A stretch of DNA of 64,000 nucleotides from Amorphophallus konjac (taxonomy: Eukaryota; Streptophyta; Magnoliopsida; Alismatales; Araceae): the NCBI GenBank assembly GCA_022559845.1, contig CM040126.1:125650886-125714885 (forward strand). Reading direction: 5' to 3'. The stretch's first letter is position 1. Each line of letters opens with the position of its first letter. Under the pieces are notes generated by a model. That model ran no database searches and was not told the DNA's origin. It worked only from the letters and a program-made list of their open reading frames with translations. Both the position numbers and the translations under genes were made by a program. This document shows positions 34,726 to 46,146 of this stretch, piece after piece.

Positions 34726-35592
34726 TTCATACGTATGCATGATTACAAGTGTTTAATGAAATGCTTCTCAAATTGTTGACAGGATGAAGGACATGGTTAA
34801 AAAAAAATCTCCGAATTTCCAAATTCATGTTTATGTAGGAATTTCGTGGTTTGGTTCAAAAATTATGAATTTCTAGACATTGTGATTACTAATTACGCAA
34901 CTTGCTGTTTATGATTTATAAAATGTTCACGGAATCAGGAAGTAGTGATATGGCTGGTCATGGACAATTAGCAAGATTACAAGATCATGCTCATACAATA
35001 TTTTTAAGATTTAATTTCATAGATATGAGTTTTTAAACATGGGGTAATTTACAAGAATTAAAATGGAATACCATATGGAATCCAGGTGATACGTAACTAC
35101 CCTATTCATGCATGTCACCCTATTTAACTACTAATTGGGCCAGATCTTGAGAACACCTACCTCTTTGACGTAAACACCTAGAAGGGGTAATAAGAAAACA
35201 AATCTCCTCTACAACGATCCAGCAGTAGGAAGAAGCTCGTAGGAAGAAGTCTCCCTTCAGGTACATTCCGGTAAAGACCCTATTCTAAAGGGTATGGGAT
35301 AATTATAGAAAATAAAAAAATATATGGGTCTATTACCAGGGAAAAAGAAGCAATTAATGCTTCAATCCATTGAATCCATTGTTGGGAAAAAGGGGTCCGC
35401 TGCTAGCAGAAAAAGGCTGTCATTGTCTCCACCAAGCTCTAGTGGTTGAGGGGTCCCTATGCAAAGGCGTCCTGACCATGTGCGCCCTTTATCTGGGCTT
35501 CAGACCATTGTTGGCCCCTCCTCACGTGGGTAATGGTTTGTGACATATATATATGTATTCATTTTTATTGGTGGGGTTAATCCTTTGGGCCC

Positions 35593-35629
<37 letters not shown>

Positions 35630-35989
35630 TTCTTTATTTATTTATTTATTTTACCCAAAAAGAAAATGGCGGATGCAAGAATCGAACCATGGTTACTCAT
35701 TTGGGATAACCCATCACTTAACCCACTACTTTAAGAAGTCACCTTGTCAGGTGAATAATCTTTACGTATGATGACTTCAATGGTGGTAAATTGATATAAT
35801 GGCCCTAATTAGGTGTTCTAACTACTTATTTAACCTTCCTATAGAAGTTTTTATTTATTTGGGGAAAAAGTCTATATATTATTTTTATACGGGGTGCTAC
35901 AATCTTCGACATTCATTTGGAATTGGCCAGAATTCCAAGGTTAAGCTATGTAACTTACCGACTAAGATCAAGTGGTATTTCAATGATTG
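34726..35989. other. Unassigned AT-rich intergenic DNA
   Basis: No gene or element was identified. An (AT)n microsatellite lies at 35596-35626. A phrase near 35440 (AGCTCTAGTGGTTGAGG) resembles a tRNA-type A box, and the reverse complement of 35678-35690 (GGTTCGATTC) resembles a B box, but they are on opposite strands and do not form a SINE that I can defend. Confidence 0.4.
35596..35626. repeat. (AT)n microsatellite
   Basis: About 31 bases of uninterrupted AT dinucleotides. Confidence 0.95.
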
Positions 35990-37847
35990 ATTGAGAAGTC
36001 AAAAGATTTATGAGTATAAAAACAAGCACGAAACACATGAAAATAAGTTCTAGCTAGATGCAGTCATGATCAGGCAACCTAGACGAGAAAACGGTCTAGG
36101 CTGGACCGCAAAAAGGCTAGTTGGGTCAAAGATCCAAGCCCAGAGTGAAAGAGTAGAAAACGGTCCAATATGGGCAGCAATCAGGACTAGACGGTCCTAG
36201 TTGGGCCGCTTGAAGAGGTAAACGGTCTACTAACGATCGCATATACTACTGAGTCCAGAGGACTAAGGTCGACGTACAGTCGGTTAAATGCGGTCATAGG
36301 AGGGCCGTTCAAACAGTCTGGGGGTCATGACTGGACTGCACACTGACAGAAATGGTCTCAGAAGGGCCGCAATAGGTAGGACAATCCCGACTCTAGCTCG
36401 GGCAAAAACAAGCGATTCAGACGAGTGGAAAGGTTCAGGTTTTGTAGGTACAACTCGCCCGGCATCCTAGTGGGAATCCTAGGCTCGTGGGGGCTTATGG
36501 AGGTCTCATAATAGAGGTCCTAGTCTGACGGAAGGAATATCCGATGGAGAGTCCCAACTATTACAAGAATTTAAGCTAATTAACCATCGGAAAACAAATG
36601 TATAGCGGTTAGTCAGCATCACCGGAGTGAAGCGACTGTCAAACAAACCTAACAATTAATCAATGACCAATAATTTATGAATTTAATAATTTGTTTATCA
36701 ATTCAAAGGAATAGACAAGGGGATGCAATTTAGATGAAAGGAAAGATATTGACAGTCATAATCATAGTTATTTATTCTATATGCTCCAATTACTTAGTGG
36801 GTTGCTACCCTAATCATGATATCTAACACAAGGAATCAATGTGACTAGAACAACACATAAAACGGTCGTGGCATGGCCGCTGGGGTAGGAAACGGTCCTG
36901 GAACAGGTCGCTACCCCTGGCCATGAGGTCTATCTAGGGGCCGCTAAGGTCTATGGATTCAAATACATATGGAAGGGGGATAATGGTCAGTCGTGAGACC
37001 GCCAGGGTCATAAGTGGTCCCTGTTACGACCGCATACGTGACGCCCTGTCCGACCTCCGGCGAACTCCGACAGACTTCAGTTGTAGCAAGAAATTGGCTC
37101 GGTATGGTGCATGAAAATTGGGAAAAAAGCTATCACTAGAAAAATAACAAGAAAACGCACAATATAGCATGCTCAATTAAAGTTTTCAACCTGCTTAACC
37201 TATCATTCAATCGAGATAAAGAGAGGGTACAAGATCGGTGCCCTAATACGACATGCTCCGACTAAAACATGCAATATGAAGGCTATACTAAATAAGATTT
37301 AGGTCTTTTGCTATCAAAAGAAAGAGGACTCGAAGATGAATCCAATTGTATATTTTACTTGAGGTTGGGTCTACTAGAACCTACCTTAATCGAAGAGCGA
37401 AGGGGACGTCGATTGCTGGTCGCGAAAAAAAGAACCTCCAAGAACACGCCGGAAAACCTCCCTCGAACGCGATCCACGCCGGCCACCGCAGCAAATAGAG
37501 TTTCTAGGTTGGTCTAGGGTTCAGTTTATAGGGGTAATTCGAACTGGGAGTGAACTAGAGGGCCGGATAGAGTCCCACAACTCGACATTCGCGAGGATCG
37601 CATATTGACCGAGTCGCGTCGCCAATTCTCTGAAATTTGCCTACTAGGGTTAGGGTTTCGATGAGCTACTAGAGGGGAAACATGCTATACATCAAGCCCG
37701 ATCGAATGGGCTTGGTTTGGGCTCAAATGGTCAGGATTCGGGCTCGAATTTGCCAATCAAAGGTTCAATCTAACTTAGCTCGATTTTAGCCCTAATTCCA
37801 TCAATTCGGCTTGGTTAAAATTTTATTTAGGGTTTGACCAATAAGAC
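35990..37847 (-). mobile_element. E6: decayed LTR-like remnant with GGTC hairpins
   Basis: No coding region. On the minus strand, a TATAAAC box near 37527 is followed by a leader and an AAGGTAGGTTC string like those in the E2 LTR (GAGGTAGGAATTC). A TGACGCCCTG string near 37029 resembles a Tekay LTR end. The left half (36085-37035) has about ten dispersed CGGTC...GACCG-like hairpins. E7 inserted at 37848. The assignment to a Tekay-like LTR is tentative. Confidence 0.35.
36085..37035. repeat. Dispersed hairpin repeat ACGGTC(C)...GG(A/G)CCGC
   Basis: About ten units of 20-25 bp, for example near 36090, 36160, 36193, 36223, 36355, 36863, 36892, 36985 and 37014. In most, the GGTC or GGTCC half can pair with the GACC or GGGCC half. 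Confidence 0.7.
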
Positions 37848-38609
37848 TAAAGAGGCAAGATCTCGCGCTGGTCCTGAGCGGGCAGTGGATCACCGGATAG
37901 TGAACTGCAAGAAAGGGAAACGGATCAGGGGGCCCAGGGATGAGTCCCTGAGGAAAACCCTCCGATGCTTAAGTCAGTAGAGCTATGGTGGGAGCAATAT
38001 AGGGAGGAAGTAGCTTATGCACGAGATCCCTCTCCACCAGAAGGGTGAAGTGGTTCCTGCTCAGGAGTTTTGAGCATGTGATTGCCCTTACCTTTCACCG
38101 GAGGGTATCACTGGGTTAAATAGTGCGCCGTCTTCTGGAGTCCTATAAGTCGAGGGGTTTCAGGTGGGGGTTACGTCCTCGACGTGGGCTTTTATTGCCT
38201 TATCGTGTGAGCGTTATCGCCTTGGGGAGCTGGAGTCCCTCACCTTTATAAATTCATGCCCACAGAGGACTCTTAACGGCTGCATGGATAAGTAATCGTC
38301 GGCCGTACCGAGCTCAGAGAGGCCAGCCCTATCCGGGCGGTAGGCTTAGCTCGGACGAAGATGGGTCGCATTGGTCAACATGCGCCTTCTTCCCCTGGGT
38401 GGAGAGATGGCTCGGGCATGGACCTTTCCTGTGACCTGACCGACGCTCGGGCCTTCCGAGCCTAGAGGCCGCCTAGGAAGGTAGTATCCTCGAGCGAATC
38501 TTTTATTGGGCTTTCTGTCCTAAGTGGGCCCTGTGGGCTATCACTTGGGCGAGCGTGGCCTTGTTTGGTCCTGATGGGCCTAGTTCGACTGCTCTTTGAA
38601 TGGGCTGCA
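37848..38609 (-). repeat. E7 3' LTR
   Basis: 762-bp LTR. On the minus strand it begins TGCAGCCC at 38609 and ends TCTTTA at 37848, where the right LTR has TCTTCA, so the terminal CA has mutated. A minus-strand TATAAAGG box is at 38243-38250. Confidence 0.85.
38243..38250 (-). promoter_or_regulatory. E7 LTR TATA box
   Basis: The minus strand reads TATAAAGG. The core is nearly palindromic (TTTATAAA), so an antisense promoter here is also possible. Confidence 0.5.
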
Positions 38610-38640
38610 GAAATCCCCCTCCCCACTTGTCCCCCTCCTA
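38610..38640 (-). promoter_or_regulatory. E7 polypurine tract
   Basis: The minus strand is a purine-rich run, with GGAGGGGGA and GGGGAGGGGGATTTC just before the LTR start at 38609. Confidence 0.8.
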
Positions 38641-38840
38641 CTCCCGAGCCAAAGGAGGCTCGGATGAGTAGCCTTTTAGGGTTTTGGACTAGCGTTGCTC
38701 AGGTGGGAGGAGATCTGGCGGTGTTATGAAGCCACATGTCGTGGTCACCTGGGCCCATTATAATTGCAATCCTGATGGATTTGAAATGAAGGGGCCCCCT
38801 TTTCTCGGAGGTCGGAACGACGCACCGCCTCCCGTGTGGG

Positions 38841-38848
38841 TTTATAGG
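38841..38848 (+). promoter_or_regulatory. Candidate promoter of the antisense gene
   Basis: TTTATAGG on the plus strand, about 90 bases upstream of the ATG at 38933, with a pyrimidine-rich leader between. It would drive transcription against the element. Confidence 0.45.
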
Positions 38849-38932
38849 CGTTGGGCGCTGGTTGTCATCCCAGACTCTTTCCGTTGTTAGGGTTTTGGCT
38901 TTCCTTTGCTTCTTTACCTTTGGGGCTCTTCG

Positions 38933-41624
38933 ATGCGCCGTGAGGACACAGCGGAGGAGCAGAAACTTGCAGCAGTGTTTGAGGAATTGGCGAAGATAAC
39001 TGCGGAGGCGATCCGGTAGCTTCCTCCTCCCCCGAAATCTTCGAGGTCTCGAGAGAATTCATCTTCAAGTTCTTCCTCGGAATCTATGGCGGGCCAGTGT
39101 TCGGGTGCCAAGGGATGGGGTGACGAACCGGTGGTGAGAACGTCGGTCCAGAACTGCAGCGAGTTGGGGGAAGCCGAGGTGAAGGGGTTGGAGCATCAGT
39201 TTCGCTTGCCTCATAAGTATAGCTTTGTTGCTGCTGCCCCGTATGAGACGAGCCTGGATTCTCGCACGGGCCACATCTGCATCTTTCTTCTGGCATGGAA
39301 GAGCGGGTTTCGCGTCCCCTTCGAGCCCTTCATCCTCATGCTTCTCAACTTTTTCCAGTTGTCACCCATTCAGTTGGTAGCTAACTCGTACCTTCTCCTC
39401 TCCGCTTTCTGAATCCTCTATCGTCAGTGTGGGGTTCCTCCTTCCTTGGACCTCTTCCACTATTTCTTTGAGTTGAAGGTGCACCCGTAGGCTGGGAGAG
39501 GTTTTTACATCATCCAGGCGAGGAAGAATAGGAGCTGTATTTTGCTGGCAGCGAAGGATTCTTCGCATAAAGGGTGGAAGACCCAATTTTTCTGGGTGGG
39601 GATAAACTCGGTGGAGGAAACCTAGAGGTGCCAAGTAATGGGAAATTTTCACCCGAATATCCCTCCTAGATAGGACGAGTTCCCCCCTCATGTGAAGGAG
39701 TATGCTGCCATCCTGCTGAGGAATCGTCAGTCCACCGAGGAATTGGTGACCCTGGAGAACATAAAGCGGTGTCTTCTTAAGCGGCTGCATCCGTCGGGCT
39801 CAGGTGCCACCACTTAGATCTTCCTTCGGAGGTGGGGGTCATCTTTCCTTTTCCTGATGACGCCTTCTTCTTTGTGCAGACACCAGGCGGGAGCCTCTAG
39901 AGGAGGCCGCTGATATCATTGACCTTGGCGATGACTCAGCGGCTGATGAACCGGGCGCCCCTGTGGGTCGCTCCCAAGCCCGGGACAAGGGCAAAGGGGC
40001 GGCCTCCGAGGGGACTTCTCGGCAGTGCGGGGTGAAGCGCAAGGATCCCGTGGAGGGGAGGTTGCGGGAGGCCGTGAAGGCCAGGAAACGGGCCAGGAAT
40101 GCCGGGGCCGTCCCCGCCGCTGGGGGCAATTCTGGCTCGGCGGCGCTCCCCTCTCTGGGGCAAGATAGGGCCGACCCTACCGAGCCAGCTCTCCCATCTA
40201 CTGAGCGAGAGGGGGCCGAGGAGACCAGGGGCACCCGGGGGGTGACGGTGACGCGTCGGCTCTCCCCTCGTTAGGAACAGAGGGGGCCGAAGTTGAAACA
40301 ACCGTGGCCGAGGCAGGGGCGCCGGTCGAGGTGGGCGACGTGCAGGCCGCGAAGGTTGAGGTTGGGGGTTCGCCGGAAGAGGAGTCATAGCCCCAAACGA
40401 CCGTGGAGCACGGAGCGGCCAGGCTCGTAGCGTCGATCGAGGTCGGGGGTTCGCCTACGGGGGCGTCGCAACCCTAACCGACCGTAGCGCGTGGGCGGCC
40501 GAGCCAGCAGCTCGATCTGGGCCTTCCGGCGAGGCGCCAGGTGCGGAAAGGGTTCCCATGCCGAAGGCTCTAGAAAGGCTCGGCATCTCGAGCAATTTAT
40601 ACCAGATTTGCCGCGAGGTGTCCGTGATGATGAAAGGCGGAGACAAGCGTCATTCTCCACCCGGGGTCCTCGACATCATTATGGAGGGCGGCCTGGTCAT
40701 GGCCCAGATGGGGGCCACAATGGCGGAGACTTATGCCCGGTCAGAGTCAGAGCGGTCGAATCTTGTTGGACCCTCGGAGGGTGCGAGAGGAAACTAGCTC
40801 GACTCATTGAGGCATATGAGGGGCTCCGACGGGAGTTCTCCGCGATCAGGGAGTTGTCGCGGTCGAGCCGGCTGGAGGTCGGAGTGCTGACCGAGCAACT
40901 AACCAAGGCTCAGGAATCACTCGAGAGGAAAAGTAAACTCCTTGAAGAGGAGCGCCTTCTTCGTCTTGAGCTGGATGGCCGTTGGGAGGCTGAGCATGAC
41001 AAGTTGGTGGACCGAGCGGAGGCAGCGGAGCGCCTTCGTTTGGAGGCTGAGGCCGATCGAGCTGAGGCGGAGAGGCGATCGATCAAGGTCGAGGAGTGGG
41101 CGGCCGAGGCCAAATGGAAGTCGGCCGAGGCAGAGAAACGATCGGTGGAGGCCGAGGAGCGGGCGGCCGAGGTGGAGCGGGAGAAGGCCAAGCTTGCCGA
41201 CAGGATGGGACTGGCCGGGGCGGAGGCGATCGAGCAATACAAGGGCTGAGAGGCCTACCGGGCCCACCTGCAGGAAGCTACCCTTCCCTACTATGAGTCA
41301 GCACTTCGTCGAGGCATCCGCAAGGGGTTTAAACAGGGTTACCGCCGGGCAGTAGCTTATGCCGGGGAACAAGATTCTGGGATCGACTTCCCCTCTGGCC
41401 AATGCTATGACTCGGACATGTCGCCTTCCAGCTCCTCTGCGTCGGGCGGGGAAGATCTAGAGGGCTCTTCTCCTGAGGGGTCGCCAACTCCGGCTGCCTC
41501 GGGAGGGCTCGCGACCGAGACAGTTCCCATGCAGGCGGGGTCAGTGCCAGGGCCGGCCGTCACCGACGGCGTCGGGGGTGAAACACCTGCGCCTTCTACT
41601 TCCGAGCTTCAAAGTGGGCCCTAG
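38933..41624 (+). pseudogene. E7 antisense gene, two exons, coiled-coil protein
   Basis: Plus-strand gene opposite to pol. Exon 1 (38933-39803) has five in-frame stops (39017, 39410, 39488, 39623, 39671). It carries FRVPFEPFILMLLNFFQLSP and IQLVANSY, the plant domain often annotated as 'putative gypsy type transposon' (PF04195-like). A 76-bp intron (39804-39879, GT...TTTGTGCAG) restores the frame into exon 2, which continues to a stop at 40272. Later segments are in shifted frames: KALERLGISSNLYQICREV at 40564, then a long Glu/Ala/Arg-rich coiled coil at 40785-41230 and an acidic Ser-rich tail ending GP at 41621. Antisense ORFs at this position are described for Tat/Ogre elements; the function is unknown. 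Confidence 0.72.
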
Positions 41625-42866
41625 GCCTGATGTATCGTCCTGTTTTGCCTCCTTCTTTTGTTTGCTTCTTTTTCTTTTCCAAAAAAGGACTTCCTGTTTA
41701 TAAGGTAACATATAAAATCTTACTTGCTTCTTGCTGTACTTGCCAGTGTATCTGCAGTAGTTGGAAAGTGCCGATACTTTCTGCGCAGATCTCGCGCGAT
41801 GGTTGGGCAGGCGTCTGGCAGGGTGCCTTTCTGTTTGATCACGCCTTGAATGCTTAGCCGCTTCGTGTGTCCCGCTGAGGGCGGAAACGAGGAGTTTGAG
41901 GTGACCAGTCATAAAGGGGAAATCCCTTCGACGTGTTTTCGAGGAGAGAGTCTTTTAAGGCAAGCAGCCTCCCCTCACCTTTATAAGGGACTTAGGGGCA
42001 TCTCTCCATCTACATCGCTTTAGGGTTTTCTAGGGCGGCCTTTCCTCTCTCCATTTCTCATAGCGCTGAGCCTTTGCATTCAGAGCATGGAAGATCCTTT
42101 GGAAGACGATGCTGCCGATGATGGAGGGCGGTGGGTTTTTTTCGCTTCAGGTTTTGAGCAGGTCCGACGGTCGTCGCGCGGGTTTGAAGCGGGTCCGATG
42201 GTCGTCGCGCGGATCTGGAGAGGATTTTGACGGAAGAATCACGCTGTTTCCTCTATCAGTTCCGGCAAGGCTTCCCGGAGGGGGGCGAGATGGAAGACGG
42301 ATGGGGGCATCCGGCATCTCCGCCGCCCATCCCGCTCTGCTCGCTTCAGGGATGGGGGGAGAAGCAAATTAAGCTCCCTCCTTTCCGGGCCTTCCCCTGC
42401 CTCCTCGTCTAGCTATGTTGGACTTCTTTTTCTTTCTGGCAGCCTCTTTTTCCCTCTTCTGCTCTTCCTTTCTTTCACTCTTCGGAGGGTGCTTGCTCTC
42501 TGTACGTTCCAAAGAGTTGGCAGGTTGGAAGAGAGGAGGCCTTCATAGGCGTTCCTCTTCCCCAGCCTCTGTCAACTTGGAAGGTAGCCTTCCCCTCCGC
42601 AGTCCCTCTGTCACCTTTGTCATGGGCCACCCGAGCCAACTGGATCGACAGCCTTTTATCCGAGCCAGTTTCTACGCGAGGCAGAGTCAGTGGCTGGACG
42701 CAAGGAGGTCAAACCGAGTCAGCCGAGTGATCGCCTCTTGCAGTGGCGCCAGATGGATTTTTTGCTTTCTGTTGTGTAATGTATTGGCTTTTGCCTTTTT
42801 GATGTACCAACAATCATTTGAATGAAAAAGAGAAATTTTATTTCACTCAGATTGTTTGCACGAACT
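41625..42866 (+). other. E7 second possible antisense unit and spacer
   Basis: A plus-strand TATAAGGG at 41982-41989 is followed by an ATG at 42087 opening MEDPLEDDAADDGG, 45 codons to a stop. Another frame (42227-42412) reads CFLYQFRQGF. A splice-acceptor-like TTTCTTTCTGGCAG lies near 42430-42442, and AATGAAAAAG near 42823 resembles a poly(A) signal. This could be a small decayed antisense gene, but I recognise no domain. Confidence 0.3.
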
Positions 42867-43530
42867 TCAAAAGTAGAACTTGCGTAGTGTGGCTGCATTT
42901 CACGTCCGAGGGATGGGTTCCCCTTCCATTGTAGATAGCCTGTATGCTCCTTTCCCGAGCGTCTCGACCACTCGGTAGGGGCCTTCCCAGTTAGGGGATA
43001 GCTTACCCGCCGCTTCTAGTGGTCGAGAGGCTTCGACTTTCCTAAGGACGGAGTCTCCCGGTTGGAAGTACCTGTCTCGGACTTTGGTGTTGTAGTATCG
43101 AGTGAGGCGGCGATGGTACTCCGTTGCTCGGATGCTGGCAATCTCTCGGAGTTCATCTGCTAGGTCGAGGTTCTCGAGTAATTTTTGCTCGTTTACCTCG
43201 GGCGAGAAGTAGATGACTCGGAGGGAGGGATTGGCGATCTCCAACGGAATGACGGCCTCGGTGCCATATACCAACTGGAAAGACTTTCACCGGTTGCCGT
43301 TCTGGGAGTCGTTCTGTGGGACCAAAGTACGCTAGGTAGTTCCTCGAGCCAGTTGCCCTTGGCCTTGCTGAGTCTAGTCTTTATGCCTTTTAAGATTGTC
43401 TTATTGGCATTCTCGACTAGCCCGTTGGCCTGAGGGTGGGCGACCGAAGTGAAGTGGTTGCGAATACCTAGGTCGGCACATCTGTCTCGGAAATAACGAG
43501 AGTCAAATTATCGACCATTATCGCTCACTA
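42867..43530 (-). pseudogene. E7 integrase, C-terminal half
   Basis: Minus-strand continuation of integrase in a shifted frame. It shows VIVSDNG (second catalytic Asp), AHPQANGLVENANKTILKGI (catalytic Glu), FQLVYGTEAVIPLEI, RYYNTKVRDRYFQPGD and NWEGPYRVVETLGKGAYRL. The natural end is LRKFYF and TGA at 42869-42867. A premature TGA at 42902-42900 replaces a conserved Trp codon (TGG). Confidence 0.85.
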
Positions 43531-44712
43531 TCACCTGGGGATGCCGTAACGACAAATGATCGACTTCCAGACGAGACTCCAGACGACTGTCTCGGTGATC
43601 CTCGCCGTGGCTTCGGCCTCGATCCACTTGGTAAAGTAGTCGATGGCGACGATGATAAACTTCTTCTGAGCCTGAGCCATAAGGAACGGCCCAAGAATGT
43701 CGATCCCCCACCGAGCGAAGAGGTATGGCTCGGTCAGGGTGACGAGCTCCGTAGCCGACTGATGGACTAAGTGGTCGAATCGCTGGCATCGGTCGCACTG
43801 TTGCACGTAGGCCGTGCAGTCGTGCTGCAAAGTGGGCCACCAGTAACCCTGCCGTAGTAGGATCCGGGTGAGTGACCTTCCTCCTGAGTGCGCTCCGCAC
43901 AGGCCTTCATGAATATCTTGGATAGCTCGGTTGGCTTCGTCGGGGCCGAGACACTTCAGGAGGGGACCGGAGAAAGATCGCCGGTAGAGAGTGTCATCTA
44001 GAATGACGAAGCGCCAGGCTTGGTACTTTAATCTACGGGCCTCTCGAGGGTCGGAAGGCTCTTGAGAGTCCCAGAGCCACGACAGGTAGGGGGTGCGCCA
44101 GTCGCTCAGAATGGCTGAGTCAACAGTAAGGAGCTCCGAGTCAATGCTCGGGCGCTCTAGCTCTTCAAGGAAGACCGATCGGGTACCTTCGGGGTCGAGA
44201 GAGGAGGCCAGCCGAGAGAGGGCATCCGCTCGGGAGTTTTCCTCCCGAGCTATTTGGACTACCTCGAATCTCTCGAACTGCTGGGCCAGGTCTCTGACCA
44301 GTTGGAGGTATTTGATCATTGGTGCCTCTTGAGCTTCGTACTCGCCGTTGACTTGGCTAGCGACCAGTTGGGAGTCAGTATGGATTTTGACTCGCTCAGC
44401 CCCTAACTGTCGAGCCATGCGCGCTCCCGAGATAAGGGCCTCGTACTCGGAAGCGTTGTTGGATGCTTGAAAGCTGAATTTCAAGGCGTATCGTAGTTCT
44501 GCTCCTTTGGGGGACTTTAGGAGGATTCCGGCACCACTACCGACCGAGTTGGAGGATCCATCAACGAACGATTCCCAGGTCGGCCCAGGCGCGGACGAGA
44601 AACTTTCTTCAGTCGGGATGGTGCTTTCGGTGATGAAGTCGGCGAGCGCTTGGCCTTCATAGCTGAGCACGGTCGATAGGATATATCGTAGGCCCCGAGC
44701 ATAATGGCCCAT
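43531..44712 (-). pseudogene. E7 second RNase H and integrase N-terminal half
   Basis: 393-residue open minus-strand segment. Residues about 45-170 are the second, 'archaeal-type' RNase H of Tat elements: WESFVDGSSNSVGSGAGILL, NNASEYEALISGA, IHTDSQLVASQV and NSRADALSRLAS, with all acidic catalytic residues visible. Integrase follows: HEGLCGAHSGG and CDRCQRF form the HHCC zinc finger, and RWGIDILGPF carries the first catalytic Asp. The frame ends at 43531 after CRYGIPR. The integrase continues in another frame. This duplicated RNase H is diagnostic of the Tat lineage. Confidence 0.9.
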
Positions 44713-45060
44713 TTGACGAGTCGTCCCGAGGCTTCGGGGTGGGCCAGGATCTTCTTCAATGGTTCACCGGTTAGCACGGTGATGGGGTGACCCTGGAAAT
44801 AGGGCCGGAGGTGCCTGGCGGAGGTAACCAACGCTAGCACGAGTTTCTCGGTTGCGGGTACCTCCTTTCAGCCTCGTTGAGCACCTTGCTGGTGTAGTAG
44901 ACCGACCTCTCGACTCCCGAGTAATTCTGACTAGGACCGAGCTAACCGTAGATGGTGTTGTCGAGTGATAGAGCAGCAAGACTTCACCCGAAACGGGCTT
45001 GGAGAGCACCGGGGGCGAGGCCAAGAACTCCTTGAGCTCGGCGAACGCTCTCTGGCATTC
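44517..45060 (-). pseudogene. E7 first RNase H
   Basis: Minus strand, several frames. LASPPVLSKPVSGEVLLLY and SAVLVR-like sequence (45024 leftwards) are followed by LALVTSARHLRPYFQGHPIT and VLTGEPLKKIL. The usual TD of this last motif reads TG, so one catalytic Asp appears lost. In Tat elements this first RNase H is often degenerate beside the intact second one. Confidence 0.7.
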
Positions 45061-46146
45061 CTAATCTCATGCGAACGTAGCAGAGGCCAATTTGGGCCCT
45101 CTCAATAGCTTGAAGAAGGGCAAGCATCGTTCGACGGACTACCGCTGAGAGCGCGACACGCCCAGTTAGGCGTTGGATGTCCTTGATGCAGGTGGGCGGG
45201 CGCATGTCCAGGATGGCCTGGACTTTGTCGGGGTTGGCCTCGATCCCACGCCGAGTGACTAGGAAACCTAGGAACTTCCCAGATCTCACTCCGAAGGCAC
45301 ACTTGGCAGGATTGAGCTTCATGTTGTACCTCAGGAGGGTGTCGAAGGTCTCAGCGAGGTCGGTGAAGTGGTCCTCGGCCTTGGGGGTCTTGACAAGCAT
45401 ATCTTCGATGTAGGCCTCGACGTTCCGACCTAGCTGTCCTTCAAACATGTGGTTGACCAGCCTCTAGTACGTGGCTCCGGCATTTTTCAACCCGAACGGC
45501 ATCGGGTGTAGCAGTATACACCGTAGTTGGTGATGAAGGCAGTCTTCTTGACATCTTCTGGATCCATTCTGATCTGATGGTAACCTGAATAGGCGTCTAG
45601 AAAGCTGAGTATCTCGTTGCCCGAGGTTGAGTCAACCAATTGGTCGATGCTCGGTAACGGATAACAGTCCTTAGGGGTGGCCTTATTCAGGTCAGTGAAA
45701 TCCACGCACATCTGCCACTTGCCTGAAGCTTTCGGTACCAGAACGACGTTGGCTAGCCACGTCGGGTACAGGACCGGCCTAAAAAGGCCAGTCTCTTGCC
45801 CCTTGGTGACCTGCGCCTTGATGATCGCCTGTTTCTCCGGTGCATGCTTCCTCCTGCGCCGCTGTACAGGCTTCACGGCGGGGTGGAGGTTGAGCTTGTG
45901 CATTACAGTCTCCTCTGGTATCCCAGAGAGTTGATCATCATCCCAAGCAAAAACTCAGATGCACTCAGAAAGGAACTTTTTATATTGTTGTTGAACCTTA
46001 GACAGTAGGTCGGCTCCGATCTTTACTCCTAGGGCCGCGTCATCGTTTAGGAAAACCGCCAGCAATTCGCCACCAGGTTCGGTGGTTGCGGATTTATCCT
46101 CGACTCCCCGAGGGCCCTTGTCCTTCCCGTCCAGGCCTTGTGGCCT
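45061..46146 (-). pseudogene. E7 reverse transcriptase
   Basis: Minus-strand RT in two frames. The N-terminal part (45903-45487) shows KQAIIKAQVTKG, NVVLVPKASGKWQMCVDFTD, LNKATPKDCYPLP and DAYSGYHQIRM. A frameshift after 45500 separates it from FEGQLGRNVEAYIEDMLVKT, KCAFGVRSGKFLGFLVTRRG and IQRLTGRVA. The catalytic motif normally YVDD or YIDD reads YIED (GAA for the first Asp), which would abolish activity. A TAG near 45956 lies upstream, between the protease and RT. Confidence 0.85.

Noticed and set aside
34745..34785. Resemblance of GTGTTTAATGAAATG to a pentatricopeptide coding phrase
   Set aside because: The surrounding frame is not open and shows no repeat motif. The match is short and better explained by similarity to the E3 LTR.
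35433..35740. Possible tRNA-derived SINE (A-box-like and B-box-like strings)
   Set aside because: The two boxes are on opposite strands, and there is no poly(A) tail or target duplication that I can see.
39839..41267. Long minus-strand open frames opposite the Tat antisense gene
   Set aside because: They are shadows of the GC-rich plus-strand coiled-coil gene, with Pro/Ser/Arg-biased composition and no motifs.
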